Source of the DNA: Pseudomonas lini
GTDB taxonomy: Bacteria > Pseudomonadota > Gammaproteobacteria > Pseudomonadales > Pseudomonadaceae
Direction of reading: 5' to 3'
Assembly: GCF_001042905.1 (NCBI RefSeq)
Contig: NZ_JYLB01000013.1
Coordinates: 1-64,000, forward strand
Length of the DNA stretch: 64,000 nt
In this document: positions 55,797-64,000 of the stretch, piece by piece
Layout: each line of letters opens with the position of its first letter
How positions within the stretch are numbered: position 1 is the stretch's first letter
Made by a program: the position numbers and the translations under genes
Notes under the pieces: generated by a model
Told to the model about the DNA's origin: nothing
The model's database searches: none
The model's input: the letters and a program-made list of their open reading frames with translations, nothing else

Positions 55797-57871
55797 TGGT
55801 CACGCTCGGCCGCCTGAAGTCGCGCACAGGCGAGCAGTTCCAGGCGCCGGGCGGCGTCCGGATCATCGAGCAGGGCTTCGCTGTCGCCGGGTAGCCTGCG
55901 GGACCAGTTGGGATGGGTATCGGTGGTGCCGGGCAGGTTGGCCTGCTGTTCGATACCCAAGGCATCTTCCATCGGCAGCAATACCAGCGGCGCACGGGTA
56001 TGGCCGAGGAAGCGGATCGCGGCGTCGAGCACCTGATCGGTTTCGTGGGACTCTTCGCGGAAATTCTGCGGATCCTCGCTCAGCACCCGGCGCAAGCCTT
56101 CGCGCTCGCGTTCACGGTGTTGGCGCCATTCGATTTCACCCGGGGCGTCGACCAGATTCAAGCGCGCGCTCCAATCGATATCGCGGCCATGCCACCAGCC
56201 ATTGAGCGTCGGCAGGTCATGGGTGCTGGTGGTTGCAAGGGCATTGTCCGGCCAGTCGAGAATCGGCTTGAAGTGAGTATTGTCCTGTTCGAACAGCAGC
56301 ACACGCATGCCAAGAATCGAGCGCGCGATGAGTTTCTCGCGCAAACCCTCGGGCACGGTGCCGAGGTCTTCGCCGAGGACGATGGCCTGATGTCGATGGG
56401 ATTCGAGGGTCAGTAAACGCAACAGATCGTCCACCGGATAATAAAGGTAGGCACCGTCGCTGGGCGGCGCGTCGTTGGGGATCACCCACAGTCGTTGCAG
56501 GCCCATGACGTGATCGATACGCAGGCCGCCGGCATGGGCGAAGTTGGCCCGCAGCATTTCGATGAACGCACGAAAGCCGTTGCGCACCAGACCTTCGGGG
56601 GAGAACGCGGAAATGCCCCAGCCCTGGCCGGAACGATTGAGGATGTCCGGTGGCGCACCGACGGTCAGTGAGGCGAGCAATTCGTCCTGGCGACTCCAGG
56701 CCTGGCTGCCGCCGCCGTCAGCGCCAACGGCCAAGTCGGCGATCAGGCCGATGCCCATGCCGGCACCGCGGGCGGCGGCTTGGGCGCGTTCCAGGCTGCG
56801 CGCAATCAGCCATTGGCAGAACGCGTAGTAGCCGATGCGGGTCGAGTTTTCTTCGGCAAAATGCGCCAGAGCGGTGCTGCGCGGGTCACGCCATTGTTCG
56901 GGCCACTCGCGCCAGTCGAGGCTTTCACTGCGAAGGGCACGGGCTTCCTGGATCGCTTCGAAGCGGCAATGATTTTCCAGCGCTTCGCCACCGGCATGGC
57001 GGAAGCTGCTGAAGTCTGGGTGCAAGGGGTGTTCGCCGTGGGTGAACCCTTCGTACAAGGCTTCGAGCAAGCGGTGCTTGGCTTCGGCGGCGGTGGGCCA
57101 GTCGATCAGCGGCAGTGCTTCGAGGTGCTTGAGCTCAGTGGCAAGGCCGGTGGCATCGATCGCGGTGCGCAGGGCACGTTCACCGAGAATCGCACCGGGC
57201 GCTGCGTACAGGCTATTGAGGAACAAGCGACTGGACGGCGAGTAAGGGCTGTAACGCTGGGTGTCGCCGCTGAACATCGCATGCAGCGGGCTGATCGCCA
57301 ACGCTTCGGCGCCTCGTTCGCCGGCCACCCGGGCCAGCTCTTCGAGGGCCTGGGTATCGCCGAAACCGCCATCGCCGGGGCGGCGCAACGAGTACAACTG
57401 CACGCTCAGGCCCCAGGCGCGCGGGTTTTCACTGTCTACGGCGTCGCCGACGCTGTAGCAGTGCTGGGGTGCCACCGCCAGGGTGAAGGACTGATCGTCG
57501 ATGCTGACGTGCTGATAACCCACCGGCACCAGCCCGGGCAATAGAGCATTGTCATCGAGCTTCAGGTTAATCCGTGAGCCGTCTTCGAGATGGATCTCAC
57601 ACGGGGTTTGCGGTTCGAAGTAGTGAGACAGGTCAAGGCCGACGCCCACGTCGCAGGTCAGCAACGGCGGCAGGTGCCGGGTTTGTTGCACCTCCTGCAA
57701 TTGCAGCAGGCTGGCGTCGATTTCCTGGGCGGTATTGGCGGGATGGCCAAGTCCGCTGAGCACCGAGCGCAACACCGCCGGGGTCACTTTCTGTGGACGG
57801 CCATTGGCATCGATCCAGTCGACGGCCAGGCCTGCTCGGCTGGCCAGTATTTCCAGTTGCGCATTGCTCAT
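55793..57871 (-). CDS. malQ: 4-alpha-glucanotransferase MalQ
   Basis: A 692-residue GH77 amylomaltase that transfers maltosyl units between glucans. It has an N-terminal extension (about 1-150) typical of the long bacterial MalQ, then the barrel with LYSLRRPGDGGFGDTQALEE, the nucleophile in GLRIDHVMGLQRLWVIP near 435, the acid/base in IVLGEDLGTVPEG near 485 and TSTHDLPTLNGWW near 535. The ATG at 57871 overlaps the treZ stop (ATGA) and follows GGAGAG. It recycles short oligosaccharides between TreZ/TreY and GlgX. Confidence 0.94.
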   Translation of the reverse strand: MSNAQLEILASRAGLAVDWIDANGRPQKVTPAVLRSVLSGLGHPANTAQEIDASLLQLQEVQQTRHLPPLLTCDVGVGLDLSHYFEPQTPCEIHLEDGSRINLKLDDNALLPGLVPVGYQHVSIDDQSFTLAVAPQHCYSVGDAVDSENPRAWGLSVQLYSLRRPGDGGFGDTQALEELARVAGERGAEALAISPLHAMFSGDTQRYSPYSPSSRLFLNSLYAAPGAILGERALRTAIDATGLATELKHLEALPLIDWPTAAEAKHRLLEALYEGFTHGEHPLHPDFSSFRHAGGEALENHCRFEAIQEARALRSESLDWREWPEQWRDPRSTALAHFAEENSTRIGYYAFCQWLIARSLERAQAAARGAGMGIGLIADLAVGADGGGSQAWSRQDELLASLTVGAPPDILNRSGQGWGISAFSPEGLVRNGFRAFIEMLRANFAHAGGLRIDHVMGLQRLWVIPNDAPPSDGAYLYYPVDDLLRLLTLESHRHQAIVLGEDLGTVPEGLREKLIARSILGMRVLLFEQDNTHFKPILDWPDNALATTSTHDLPTLNGWWHGRDIDWSARLNLVDAPGEIEWRQHREREREGLRRVLSEDPQNFREESHETDQVLDAAIRFLGHTRAPLVLLPMEDALGIEQQANLPGTTDTHPNWSRRLPGDSEALLDDPDAARRLELLACARLQAAERDQ

Positions 57872-59664
57872 GGGCGCTCTCCATCCGGGGGTAGCAAAGG
57901 GGCTGCGGCCGTGAGGCTGACTAGCGCGCAATACGGGGCAAGGGTGCCCTGATCCAACAGACCGGCCGATTGTGGCGGGTGTTCGAACAGCAATGTCGCG
58001 TCGGCCTGTGGGGTGTGGACCACGGGCGCGTCGCTGAGGTTCAGGTCAATGCGCAACTGACTGCCATCGCCCAACCGCCAGCGCGCGGTCACCGCGCCCT
58101 CGGCCAGTACCTGCGCGCCCAGCGCCTGCGCGCCGGGCAGGTGCGGGATGATGTGTTGATGGCGGATCTGCAACAGTTGCCGATACAGGTGGTAAATCGG
58201 CGATTGGCGGCTGGTGGTCAGTGTCGGCCGCGAAGCTTCGAAGGTTTGCGTCGCGTTCGGGTCGGGAATCTGCTCGCGTGTGTGCGGGTCGGCAAAGGCG
58301 CTGAACGCCGCGAATTCATTGCGTCGTCCTTCGCGCACCAACTCCGCCAGTTCACCGTGGTGGCTGGTGAAAAACAGAAACGGTTGCTCGGCGGCGAATT
58401 CGTCGCCCATAAACATCAGCGGGATCATCGGCGACAACAGCAGCAACGCGGTAGCGGCGGAAAGGGCATCAGGATGGGCCAGCTGATGCAGGCGCTCGCC
58501 AAAGGCGCGATTGCCAATCTGGTCGTGGTTCTGCAGAAAAAGCACGAAGGCCGTGGGCGGCAAGTGACCGCTCGGCTCACCGCGCGGCGTACCGTGGCGG
58601 GTGATGTGGCCCTGAAACACGAAGCCCTGGCTCAGGCAACGGGCGAGCTGTTCGGTGGGCTGTTCGGCATAGTCGGCGTAATAGGCATCGGTTTCACCCG
58701 TGAGCAGAACGTGCAGGGCATTATGGCCATCGTCGTTCCACTGCGCGTCGAAACCTTGCTCCAGCAGACTGGCCTGGTTGTGCTCGTTTTCCGCCATGAG
58801 CCACACGTGTCGCGCCGGATCGGTTTGTCGCCGCACCCGTTGCGCCAACTCCTGAAGAAAGTCCGGGTCTTCGATGGCATGCACCGCGTCCAGGCGCAGA
58901 CCGTCGAAGCGGTACTCCAGCAACCACATCAGCGCGTTGTCGATAAAGAAGTCGCGCACCTCGCGCCGCCGGAAGTCGATCGCCGCGCCCCACGGGGTGT
59001 GTTTGTCTTCGCGGAAAAAGCCTTTGGCGTAGCGGTGCAGGTAATTGCCGTCGGGGCCGAAGTGGTTGTAGACCACATCGAGAATCACCGCCAAACCATG
59101 GCCGTGGGCCGTGTCGATCAGGTGTTTGAGTTGTTCGGGCGAGCCGTAGGAGGCTTGAGGTGCGTAAAGCAAAACCCCGTCATAGCCCCAGTTACGCTCG
59201 CCGGGGAACTGCGCCAGCGGCATCAGTTCGATAGCGGTAATACCCAGCTCGACCAGGTGTTCCAGATGCTGCTCAACCTGGCTGAAACCGCCGAGTGCCC
59301 CGACGTGCAGTTCGTAGATCACCGCCTCATTCCACGGTCGACCCTGCCAGGCGCGGTGTTGCCACCGATAGGCGAGGGGATCGACCACCACGCTGTGGCT
59401 GTCGATATCGCCCGCCTGGGCGCGGGAGGCCGGGTCCGGCACCGTAAGCTCGCCATCGATGTTGTAGCGGTAGCGGGTACCTGCGGGGCAGCGGGTCTTG
59501 ATCACAAACCAGCCATCGGCCTGAGGCAACAGCGGCAAGGATTGTCCATCTTCCAGTTCGAGACTGACGAAAAACGCATCTGGCGCCCACAAGGCAAAAC
59601 GCGTGTGTTCTGCGTCCAGCATGATTGCGCCGTGGGGCCAGGTCTCAAGGGTCCGTAACGGCAT
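57868..59664 (-). CDS. treZ: Malto-oligosyltrehalose trehalohydrolase TreZ
   Basis: A 598-residue GH13_10 hydrolase releasing free trehalose from maltooligosyl trehalose. CBM48-like N-terminus (HTRFALWAPDAFFVSLELED), the barrel nucleophile in FDGLRLDAVHAIEDP near 250, acid/base in WLMAENEHNQASLL near 285 and LQNHDQIGNRAFGERL near 375. It lies 13 bases after glgA and is coupled to malQ. Normal length. Confidence 0.94.
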   Translation of the reverse strand: MPLRTLETWPHGAIMLDAEHTRFALWAPDAFFVSLELEDGQSLPLLPQADGWFVIKTRCPAGTRYRYNIDGELTVPDPASRAQAGDIDSHSVVVDPLAYRWQHRAWQGRPWNEAVIYELHVGALGGFSQVEQHLEHLVELGITAIELMPLAQFPGERNWGYDGVLLYAPQASYGSPEQLKHLIDTAHGHGLAVILDVVYNHFGPDGNYLHRYAKGFFREDKHTPWGAAIDFRRREVRDFFIDNALMWLLEYRFDGLRLDAVHAIEDPDFLQELAQRVRRQTDPARHVWLMAENEHNQASLLEQGFDAQWNDDGHNALHVLLTGETDAYYADYAEQPTEQLARCLSQGFVFQGHITRHGTPRGEPSGHLPPTAFVLFLQNHDQIGNRAFGERLHQLAHPDALSAATALLLLSPMIPLMFMGDEFAAEQPFLFFTSHHGELAELVREGRRNEFAAFSAFADPHTREQIPDPNATQTFEASRPTLTTSRQSPIYHLYRQLLQIRHQHIIPHLPGAQALGAQVLAEGAVTARWRLGDGSQLRIDLNLSDAPVVHTPQADATLLFEHPPQSAGLLDQGTLAPYCALVSLTAAAPLLPPDGERP

Positions 59665-59677
59665 CGTTGAAAGCCTC

Positions 59678-61264
59678 TTACTGTTTGCCCGATTTTCCCA
59701 GCGCTTTAGCCACCAGTTGTTCGTAGAGTTCGGCGTAGGGTTCGACTGCCTTGCACCAGTTGAAAGGTGCCGTCATGGCGCGGCAACGCATGGCGTTGAG
59801 CAGACCGGGGAAGGCGAACACTTTGAATGCGCGGCTCAGGGCTTCGCGATAACTCTCCACCGTGGATTCATCGAAGAGGAAACCGGTCATGCCGTTTTCT
59901 ATAGTGTCCGCCAAGCCGCCGGTATTGCGGGCCACCGGTAATGAACCGAAGCGCTGGGCGTACATCTGGCTCAAGCCGCAAGGTTCATAACGCGAAGGCA
60001 TCAGCAGGAAATCACTGCCGGCGAACATCCGGCGAGCGTCGGTTTCATTGAAGCCGATGTGCACGCCGATTTGCCCGGGGAAGCGCAATGCCAGTTCACG
60101 CATGGCTTGTTCTTCTTCTGGCTCGCCACGGCCGATGATCGCGATTTGCCCGCCGTTGTCGACAATGTATTCGGCCACCGCTTCGGTCAGGTCCAGGCCT
60201 TTTTGGTAGACCAGGCGCGAGACCACGGCGAACAGCGGACCTTCAGAATCTTCGAGGTCGAACAGCCTGCGAACGTGCGCGGCATTCACGGCTTTACCGT
60301 CCCAATCGCCGATGCCGAACGGGTGGAACAGGTGCGGATCGGTGGCCGCGTCCCAGCTTTCATCGATGCCATTGGGAATCCCGCTGAGCAGACCTTGCTG
60401 GGTCTTGGCGGCGAGAAAACCGTCGAGGCCGCAGCCGAAGGCTGGCGTGGTGATTTCCTGCGCATAGGTGGCGCTGACGGTGGTGATGTGGCTCGAGTAG
60501 GCCATGCCCGCCTTGAGGAACGACATCTTGCCGTAAAACTCCATGCCTTCCTGTTGCAAGGCATGCATGGGAATACCGAGTTCCGGGCACGAGCCGAGGC
60601 TGGTGACGCCTTGGTACGCCAGGTTGTGGATGGTGAACAGGGTCGGGGTGCGTTGGCCACGCCAGTGCATGTAGGCCGGTGCCAGGCCAGCGGGCCAGTC
60701 GTGGGCGTGCACCAGGTCCGGGCACCAGTGAATTTGTGCGAGGTTGGCGGCGATATCGGCTGCTGCGAGGCCGAGTCGGGCGAAACGAATATGGTTGTCC
60801 GGCCAGTCACGGCCGTTGTTGGCGCCGTAGGGCGAACCCTCGCGCTCGTACAATTCAGGGCAGATCAACACGTAAATGACCAGGCCGTCGGGCATGTCCA
60901 TGCGTCCGATCTTGCAGGGCGGCAACGCTGCGTGCCCGCCCAGTTCACCGATGATATGAATCGGGTTTTCGCTGTTCATCACTTGCGGATAACCGGGGAT
61001 CAGCACACGGACATCGTGCAGATGCGCCATGGCCCGTGGCAGTGCGGCGGAAACGTCGCCAAGACCTCCGGTCTTTACCAGGTCGGCAATCTCCGAGGTG
61101 ACGAACAGGACTCTCTTCTTGTTGGGATTCTGGCTGGCTATCGGTGCCAGCGTTTTGGGGACTGGCGCTTTGACCGATTTGGCACTGAGGACACCGACGG
61201 TGCTCGTTTCCCCGACCTGCTGATGAGCACGTTCTCCCTGGACATCTAAAGCCGCACTGATCAT
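59678..61264 (-). CDS. glgA: Glycogen synthase GlgA
   Basis: A 528-residue GT5 glucan synthase. The nucleotide-sugar loop is KTGGLGDVSAALPRAM near residue 65, where K-T-GGLAD is usual. The C-terminal catalytic block is LLMPSRYEPCGLSQMYAQRF with NTGGLADT near 440-465. About 45 N-terminal residues before KKRVLFVTSEIADLV have no counterpart in E. coli GlgA. The ATG at 61264 follows GGGAGATT. It is the first gene of the minus-strand operon. No glgC accompanies it, so the donor (ADP- or UDP-glucose) is open. Confidence 0.92.
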   Translation of the reverse strand: MISAALDVQGERAHQQVGETSTVGVLSAKSVKAPVPKTLAPIASQNPNKKRVLFVTSEIADLVKTGGLGDVSAALPRAMAHLHDVRVLIPGYPQVMNSENPIHIIGELGGHAALPPCKIGRMDMPDGLVIYVLICPELYEREGSPYGANNGRDWPDNHIRFARLGLAAADIAANLAQIHWCPDLVHAHDWPAGLAPAYMHWRGQRTPTLFTIHNLAYQGVTSLGSCPELGIPMHALQQEGMEFYGKMSFLKAGMAYSSHITTVSATYAQEITTPAFGCGLDGFLAAKTQQGLLSGIPNGIDESWDAATDPHLFHPFGIGDWDGKAVNAAHVRRLFDLEDSEGPLFAVVSRLVYQKGLDLTEAVAEYIVDNGGQIAIIGRGEPEEEQAMRELALRFPGQIGVHIGFNETDARRMFAGSDFLLMPSRYEPCGLSQMYAQRFGSLPVARNTGGLADTIENGMTGFLFDESTVESYREALSRAFKVFAFPGLLNAMRCRAMTAPFNWCKAVEPYAELYEQLVAKALGKSGKQ

Positions 61265-61445
61265 ATGAATCTCCCGTGTTGTTGATCTAATTCTAGGTCT
61301 GGCACAAACGGTGTTCGTGGCCAAATCCTGTGGCCGGGCGCAAACGCGCTACGCATCGGTGAGCAAGTGCTGCCCATGCGCTGAAGCAGAATGGGTGAAG
61401 TGGCTGTTGCAAGGAATGCACCAGTCGCTGTGGCCCTACCTTTAA

Positions 61446-61473
61446 CCTGACACGAGGCCAGTACCAAAAGTTT
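61446..61473 (-). promoter_or_regulatory. Weak AlgU-like promoter of glgA
   Basis: On the minus strand AAACTT (rc of 61468-61473), 17-bp spacer, TCAGG (rc of 61446-61450). One -35 mismatch and two -10 mismatches to GAACTT-N17-TCTGA. About 180 bp upstream of the glgA start. Confidence 0.3.
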
Positions 61474-61753
61474 CGATTATTTTCACCGAATGACCAGCCG
61501 GTTTTACTCCGCGAAAATCAGTCTAGGCCAGAACTTAGAGCGGGGGCGGCTATAGGGTGGAATTGTTCGACAATCGGTCAAATGAGGGTACAGGCATGGG
61601 GTTTTGCGGGGAGGCGCACCGACGAAGTGCAGGTTTGTTTTTTTGCGTGGGTCAAATCGGGACCAGGAAGTCACGATAATCGGGCGTGATGGGGTATGGG
61701 ATGCGCCATTGTGGTGCGCTGGATCCCTGGGAGATGTGGTGAGGTTGAGGGCC

Positions 61754-61845
61754 TCTTCGCGGGCAAGCCACGCTCCCACAGGTTTTGTGTCGGACGCCGG
61801 TATTGGGCACGACGCCAAACCTGTGGGAGCGAGGCTTGCCCGCGA
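61754..61845. repeat. REP pair, family A variant
   Basis: TCGCGGGCAAGCCACGCTCC and GTGGGAGCGAGGCTTGCCCG, the CCCGCGA subtype also seen at 18439-18532. Confidence 0.88.
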
Positions 61846-61862
61846 TGAACGATAACTCGGTT

Positions 61863-62810
61863 TCAGCCTAACAGCCGAACCGGCTTCCCAGCCGCCCAGG
61901 CCTGTATGTCCTCGATCATCTGCGAAAAGAACAGTTGGTAATTCTGTCGGCTGACATACCCGACATGAGGCGTGGCCAGCACGTTGTCCAGCGTTCGGAA
62001 GGGATGATGACGGGGCAACGGCTCGTGCTCGAATACGTCCAGCGCAGCGCCCGCCAGGCGTTTTTTCTGAAGTGCCTTGATCAACGCAGACTCATCGACA
62101 ATCGGCCCGCGGGCGGTGTTGATCAGCCATGCCGTGGGTTTCATCCAGTCCAGTGCCTGGGCATCCACGATTCCCCGGCTGCGCTCGCTGAGCACCAGAT
62201 GGACCGACAGCACATCGGCCTGCTCGAACAGTTCCTGCTTGCTGACATAGGTGACGTCGACCTCGGCGGCCCGTTCGGCGGTCAGGTTTTCGCTCCAGGC
62301 AATCACCCGCATGCCGAACACCTGACCGAATCGGGCTACCCGTTGACCGATGCTGCCCAGACCGAGGATCGCCAACGTCTTGCCCTGCAGGTCGCCGCCC
62401 AGCCCTTGTTGCCATTGGCCTGCGCGCAAGGCATTGGCTTCGGTCACCAGGTTGCGGGTCGCGGCCATGATCAGTGCCCAGGTCAGTTCGGGGGCGGCGT
62501 GTTTGTAGCTGTCGGTGCCGCAGACCTGAATGCCCAGCGCGGCGGCGGCTTTCAGGTCCAGGGCGGCGTTGCGCATGCCGCCGGTGACCAGCAGTTTGAG
62601 TGCGGGCAAGCGGCGCAGCAGGTCTTCGTCGAATCGGGTGCGCTCACGCATCACGCAGATCACCTCGAATGCGCCGAGCCGCTCGGCCAGGGTTTCGTTG
62701 TCGGCAGGGTAGTCATGGATAAAACTCACTTGGCCGATGCTGTCCAGCACCGACCAGCCCACCACGTCGCGAGCCACGTCCTGCCAGTCATCGATCACCG
62801 CAATCTGCAT
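61863..62810 (-). CDS. D-2-hydroxyacid dehydrogenase family protein
   Basis: A 315-residue NAD(P)H-dependent dehydrogenase of the D-isomer type. Rossmann motif LAILGLGSIGQRVARFG near residue 146, LINTARGPIVDESAL with the substrate Arg near 230, the conserved Glu in FEHEPL near 260 and the catalytic His in TPHVGYVSR near 280. The short N-terminal domain DDWQDVARD fits the subgroup often annotated as phosphoglycerate dehydrogenase-like. Substrate unknown. The gap to the upstream hydrolase gene (62825) is only 14 bases, so the two are probably one transcript. Confidence 0.9.
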   Translation of the reverse strand: MQIAVIDDWQDVARDVVGWSVLDSIGQVSFIHDYPADNETLAERLGAFEVICVMRERTRFDEDLLRRLPALKLLVTGGMRNAALDLKAAAALGIQVCGTDSYKHAAPELTWALIMAATRNLVTEANALRAGQWQQGLGGDLQGKTLAILGLGSIGQRVARFGQVFGMRVIAWSENLTAERAAEVDVTYVSKQELFEQADVLSVHLVLSERSRGIVDAQALDWMKPTAWLINTARGPIVDESALIKALQKKRLAGAALDVFEHEPLPRHHPFRTLDNVLATPHVGYVSRQNYQLFFSQMIEDIQAWAAGKPVRLLG

Positions 62811-62824
62811 TAGCCTTTACCTCA

Positions 62825-63862
62825 TCAAGGAACGGTATTGGTTTGGTTCAGCCAGCCGAGCAACGCCTGATGGAATTTTGCCGGTTCCTCCATCTGCGGC
62901 GCGTGGCCCATCCCGGGAAATTCGATCAGCGTCGACCGGGGAATCAGTTTGGCCACTTGCTTGCCGAGTACGTCGTAATGACCGATTTTCGCCTTGACCT
63001 CGGGTGGTGCGATGTTCTTGTTGATGGCCGTGGTGTCGGAGGTGCCGATCAGCAGCAGGGTCGGCACTTTCAGGTCCTTGAACTCGTAGTACACCGGTTG
63101 AGTGAAGATCATGTCGTAAATCAGCGCCGAATTCCAAGCCACCGCTGTTTTGCCCGGCCCCTTGGCCAGGCCTGCGTACATGTTCACCCAACGGTCAAAT
63201 TCCGGTTTCCAGCGGCCATCGTAATAGGTGCTGCGTTGGTAGTCGTGGATACCTTGCGCCGTGACTTTCAGCTCGCGCTCATACCATTGGTCAACCGTGA
63301 GATAGGGCACGCCAAGGGCTTTCCAGTCTTCCAGGCCAATGGGATTGACCAGTGCCAGTTGTTCGACTTGATCGGGGTATTGCAGCGCATAGCGCGTGGC
63401 AAGCATGCCGCCGGTGGAGTGGCCGAGCAGGGTGGCTTTCTGGATACCCAAGGCCTTGAGCAGTTGCTGGGTGTTGGTCGCCAGTTGCTGGAAACTGTAT
63501 TGATAGTGGTCCGGTTTGCTTGAGGTGCAGAAGCCGATCTGGTCCGGGGCGATGACCCGGTAACCGGCCTCGCTCAGCGCCTTGATCGAGCTGTCCCAAG
63601 TGGCGCCACAGAAATTTTTGCCGTGCATCAGCACCACGCTGCGGCCGTTAACCTTGCCTTGGGCGGCAATGTCCATGTAACCCATTTGCAAGGATTTGCC
63701 CTGGGACTCAAAGGCGAAGTGCTTGACCGTGTAGGGATACTCGAAGCCCTGAAGTTCCGGGCCGTATTCCGGCGTTTCGGCCTGGGTCTGGTCTTGGGCG
63801 AGAACCGGTAGTGCCGCCGTCAGCAGCAGGCCCGGTAACCAGCGGGAGAAAATGCGCGACAT
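62825..63862 (-). CDS. Exported alpha/beta hydrolase
   Basis: A 345-residue alpha/beta-hydrolase with a signal peptide (RWLPGLLLTAALPVLAQDQ), so it is likely periplasmic. The oxyanion-hole region is VVLMHGKNFCGATWD near 80, the nucleophile serine is in LLGHSTGGMLA near 150, and acid and base fall in LIGTSDTTA and EFPGMGHAPQME near the C-terminus. Epoxide hydrolase, haloperoxidase-like or esterase activity are all possible. First gene of a pair with the D-2-hydroxyacid dehydrogenase. Confidence 0.87.
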   Translation of the reverse strand: MSRIFSRWLPGLLLTAALPVLAQDQTQAETPEYGPELQGFEYPYTVKHFAFESQGKSLQMGYMDIAAQGKVNGRSVVLMHGKNFCGATWDSSIKALSEAGYRVIAPDQIGFCTSSKPDHYQYSFQQLATNTQQLLKALGIQKATLLGHSTGGMLATRYALQYPDQVEQLALVNPIGLEDWKALGVPYLTVDQWYERELKVTAQGIHDYQRSTYYDGRWKPEFDRWVNMYAGLAKGPGKTAVAWNSALIYDMIFTQPVYYEFKDLKVPTLLLIGTSDTTAINKNIAPPEVKAKIGHYDVLGKQVAKLIPRSTLIEFPGMGHAPQMEEPAKFHQALLGWLNQTNTVP

Positions 63863-63937
63863 GGGTGAGCTCCACAGGAAATCTGCCGATGCTGGATCGG
63901 CATGATTAGGGTGACATTAAGACCGTGGTGTCCGATC

Positions 63938-63982
63938 TTGGGGCCGCTTCGCAGCCCAACGGGGGCAAGTCCCCTCGCCACA
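63938..63982. repeat. Partial REP-like repeat, family C
   Basis: The right half only: CCGCTTCGCAGCCCAACG followed by GGGGCAAGTCCCCTCGCCAC. No left half is visible before it. Confidence 0.7.
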
Positions 63983-64000
63983 AAACATAGGCACTGGCCG

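Larger units (their letters stand above)
61265..61862. other. glgA upstream region
   Basis: 598 bp with no gene. It holds a weak AlgU-like promoter reading toward glgA (61446-61473) and a family A REP pair at 61754-61845. Confidence 0.5.

Noticed and set aside
57970..59658. 562-codon plus-strand frame opposite treZ
   Set aside because: Antisense shadow of an intact treZ; low-complexity Arg/Val/Gly protein with no motif.

Overview
The window is a typical chromosomal stretch of a Pseudomonas of the P. fluorescens complex. The evidence is the high-GC coding sequence, the MuxABC-OpmB efflux operon, an orphan cbb3 oxidase subunit with a CysI/DUF934 pair, the GlgE/TreS/TreYZ alpha-glucan-trehalose locus, Pseudomonas-restricted small families (DUF3077, DUF3203), and three families of short palindromic REP elements scattered between genes. 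No tRNA, rRNA, CRISPR array, prophage or intact insertion sequence was seen.

Layout. 0-3 kb: REP elements, an AT-rich orphan gene behind a palindromic operator-like site, a decayed antitoxin/transposase relic and a LysR-type regulator. 3.0-7.75 kb (minus): a tight five-gene operon (GNAT-like acyltransferase, MFS exporter, two membrane fatty-acid desaturases and a soluble protein with a di-iron ligand pattern), which looks like an uncharacterised pathway for a modified, exported acyl compound. 7.9-10.3 kb: a DUF3077 pair, a YhhY-like acetyltransferase and an Asp/Glu racemase. 10.4-13.2 kb (minus): a three-gene operon (repeat protein, halovibrin-like lipoprotein, DUF2599 protein) behind a perfect 16-bp palindrome that matches the site at 0.4 kb. 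14.2-18.4 kb: orphan ccoN-ccoQ diverging from cysI-DUF934. 18.6-21.8 kb: membrane and lipoprotein genes, a YciI protein and tpx. 22-31 kb: muxABC-opmB. 31.3-34.2 kb: an MHYT-GGDEF-EAL c-di-GMP protein and an SDR. 34.4-37.3 kb (minus): a MocR regulator and ccoG. 37.5-38.7 kb: DUF3203, MgtC/SapB and a Pro-rich peptide.

38.9-61.3 kb is the storage/stress carbohydrate locus. glgE, treS-maltokinase and glgB run on the plus strand behind an AlgU-like promoter. glgA-treZ-malQ-treY-DUF2934-glgX run on the minus strand. A passenger-less autotransporter barrel, an endonuclease/exonuclease/phosphatase protein and a PIG-L deacetylase lie between the two arms. Together the enzymes interconvert trehalose, maltose-1-phosphate and branched alpha-glucan. 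No glgC is present. The window ends with a D-2-hydroxyacid dehydrogenase and an exported alpha/beta hydrolase.

Two cross-window links stand out. (1) ccoN/ccoQ, cysI/DUF934, the MocR regulator and ccoG are the apparent counterparts of one contiguous P. aeruginosa cluster (PA4129-PA4134, described as cyanide-inducible). Here they are split over 20 kb but share a TCTGAT(A/C)CG motif reading toward each of the three promoters. (2) Two low-profile genes 13 kb apart share a palindrome of consensus CTRTCAGRTYTGACAG. Both rest on reading the sequence by eye and need a computed motif scan.
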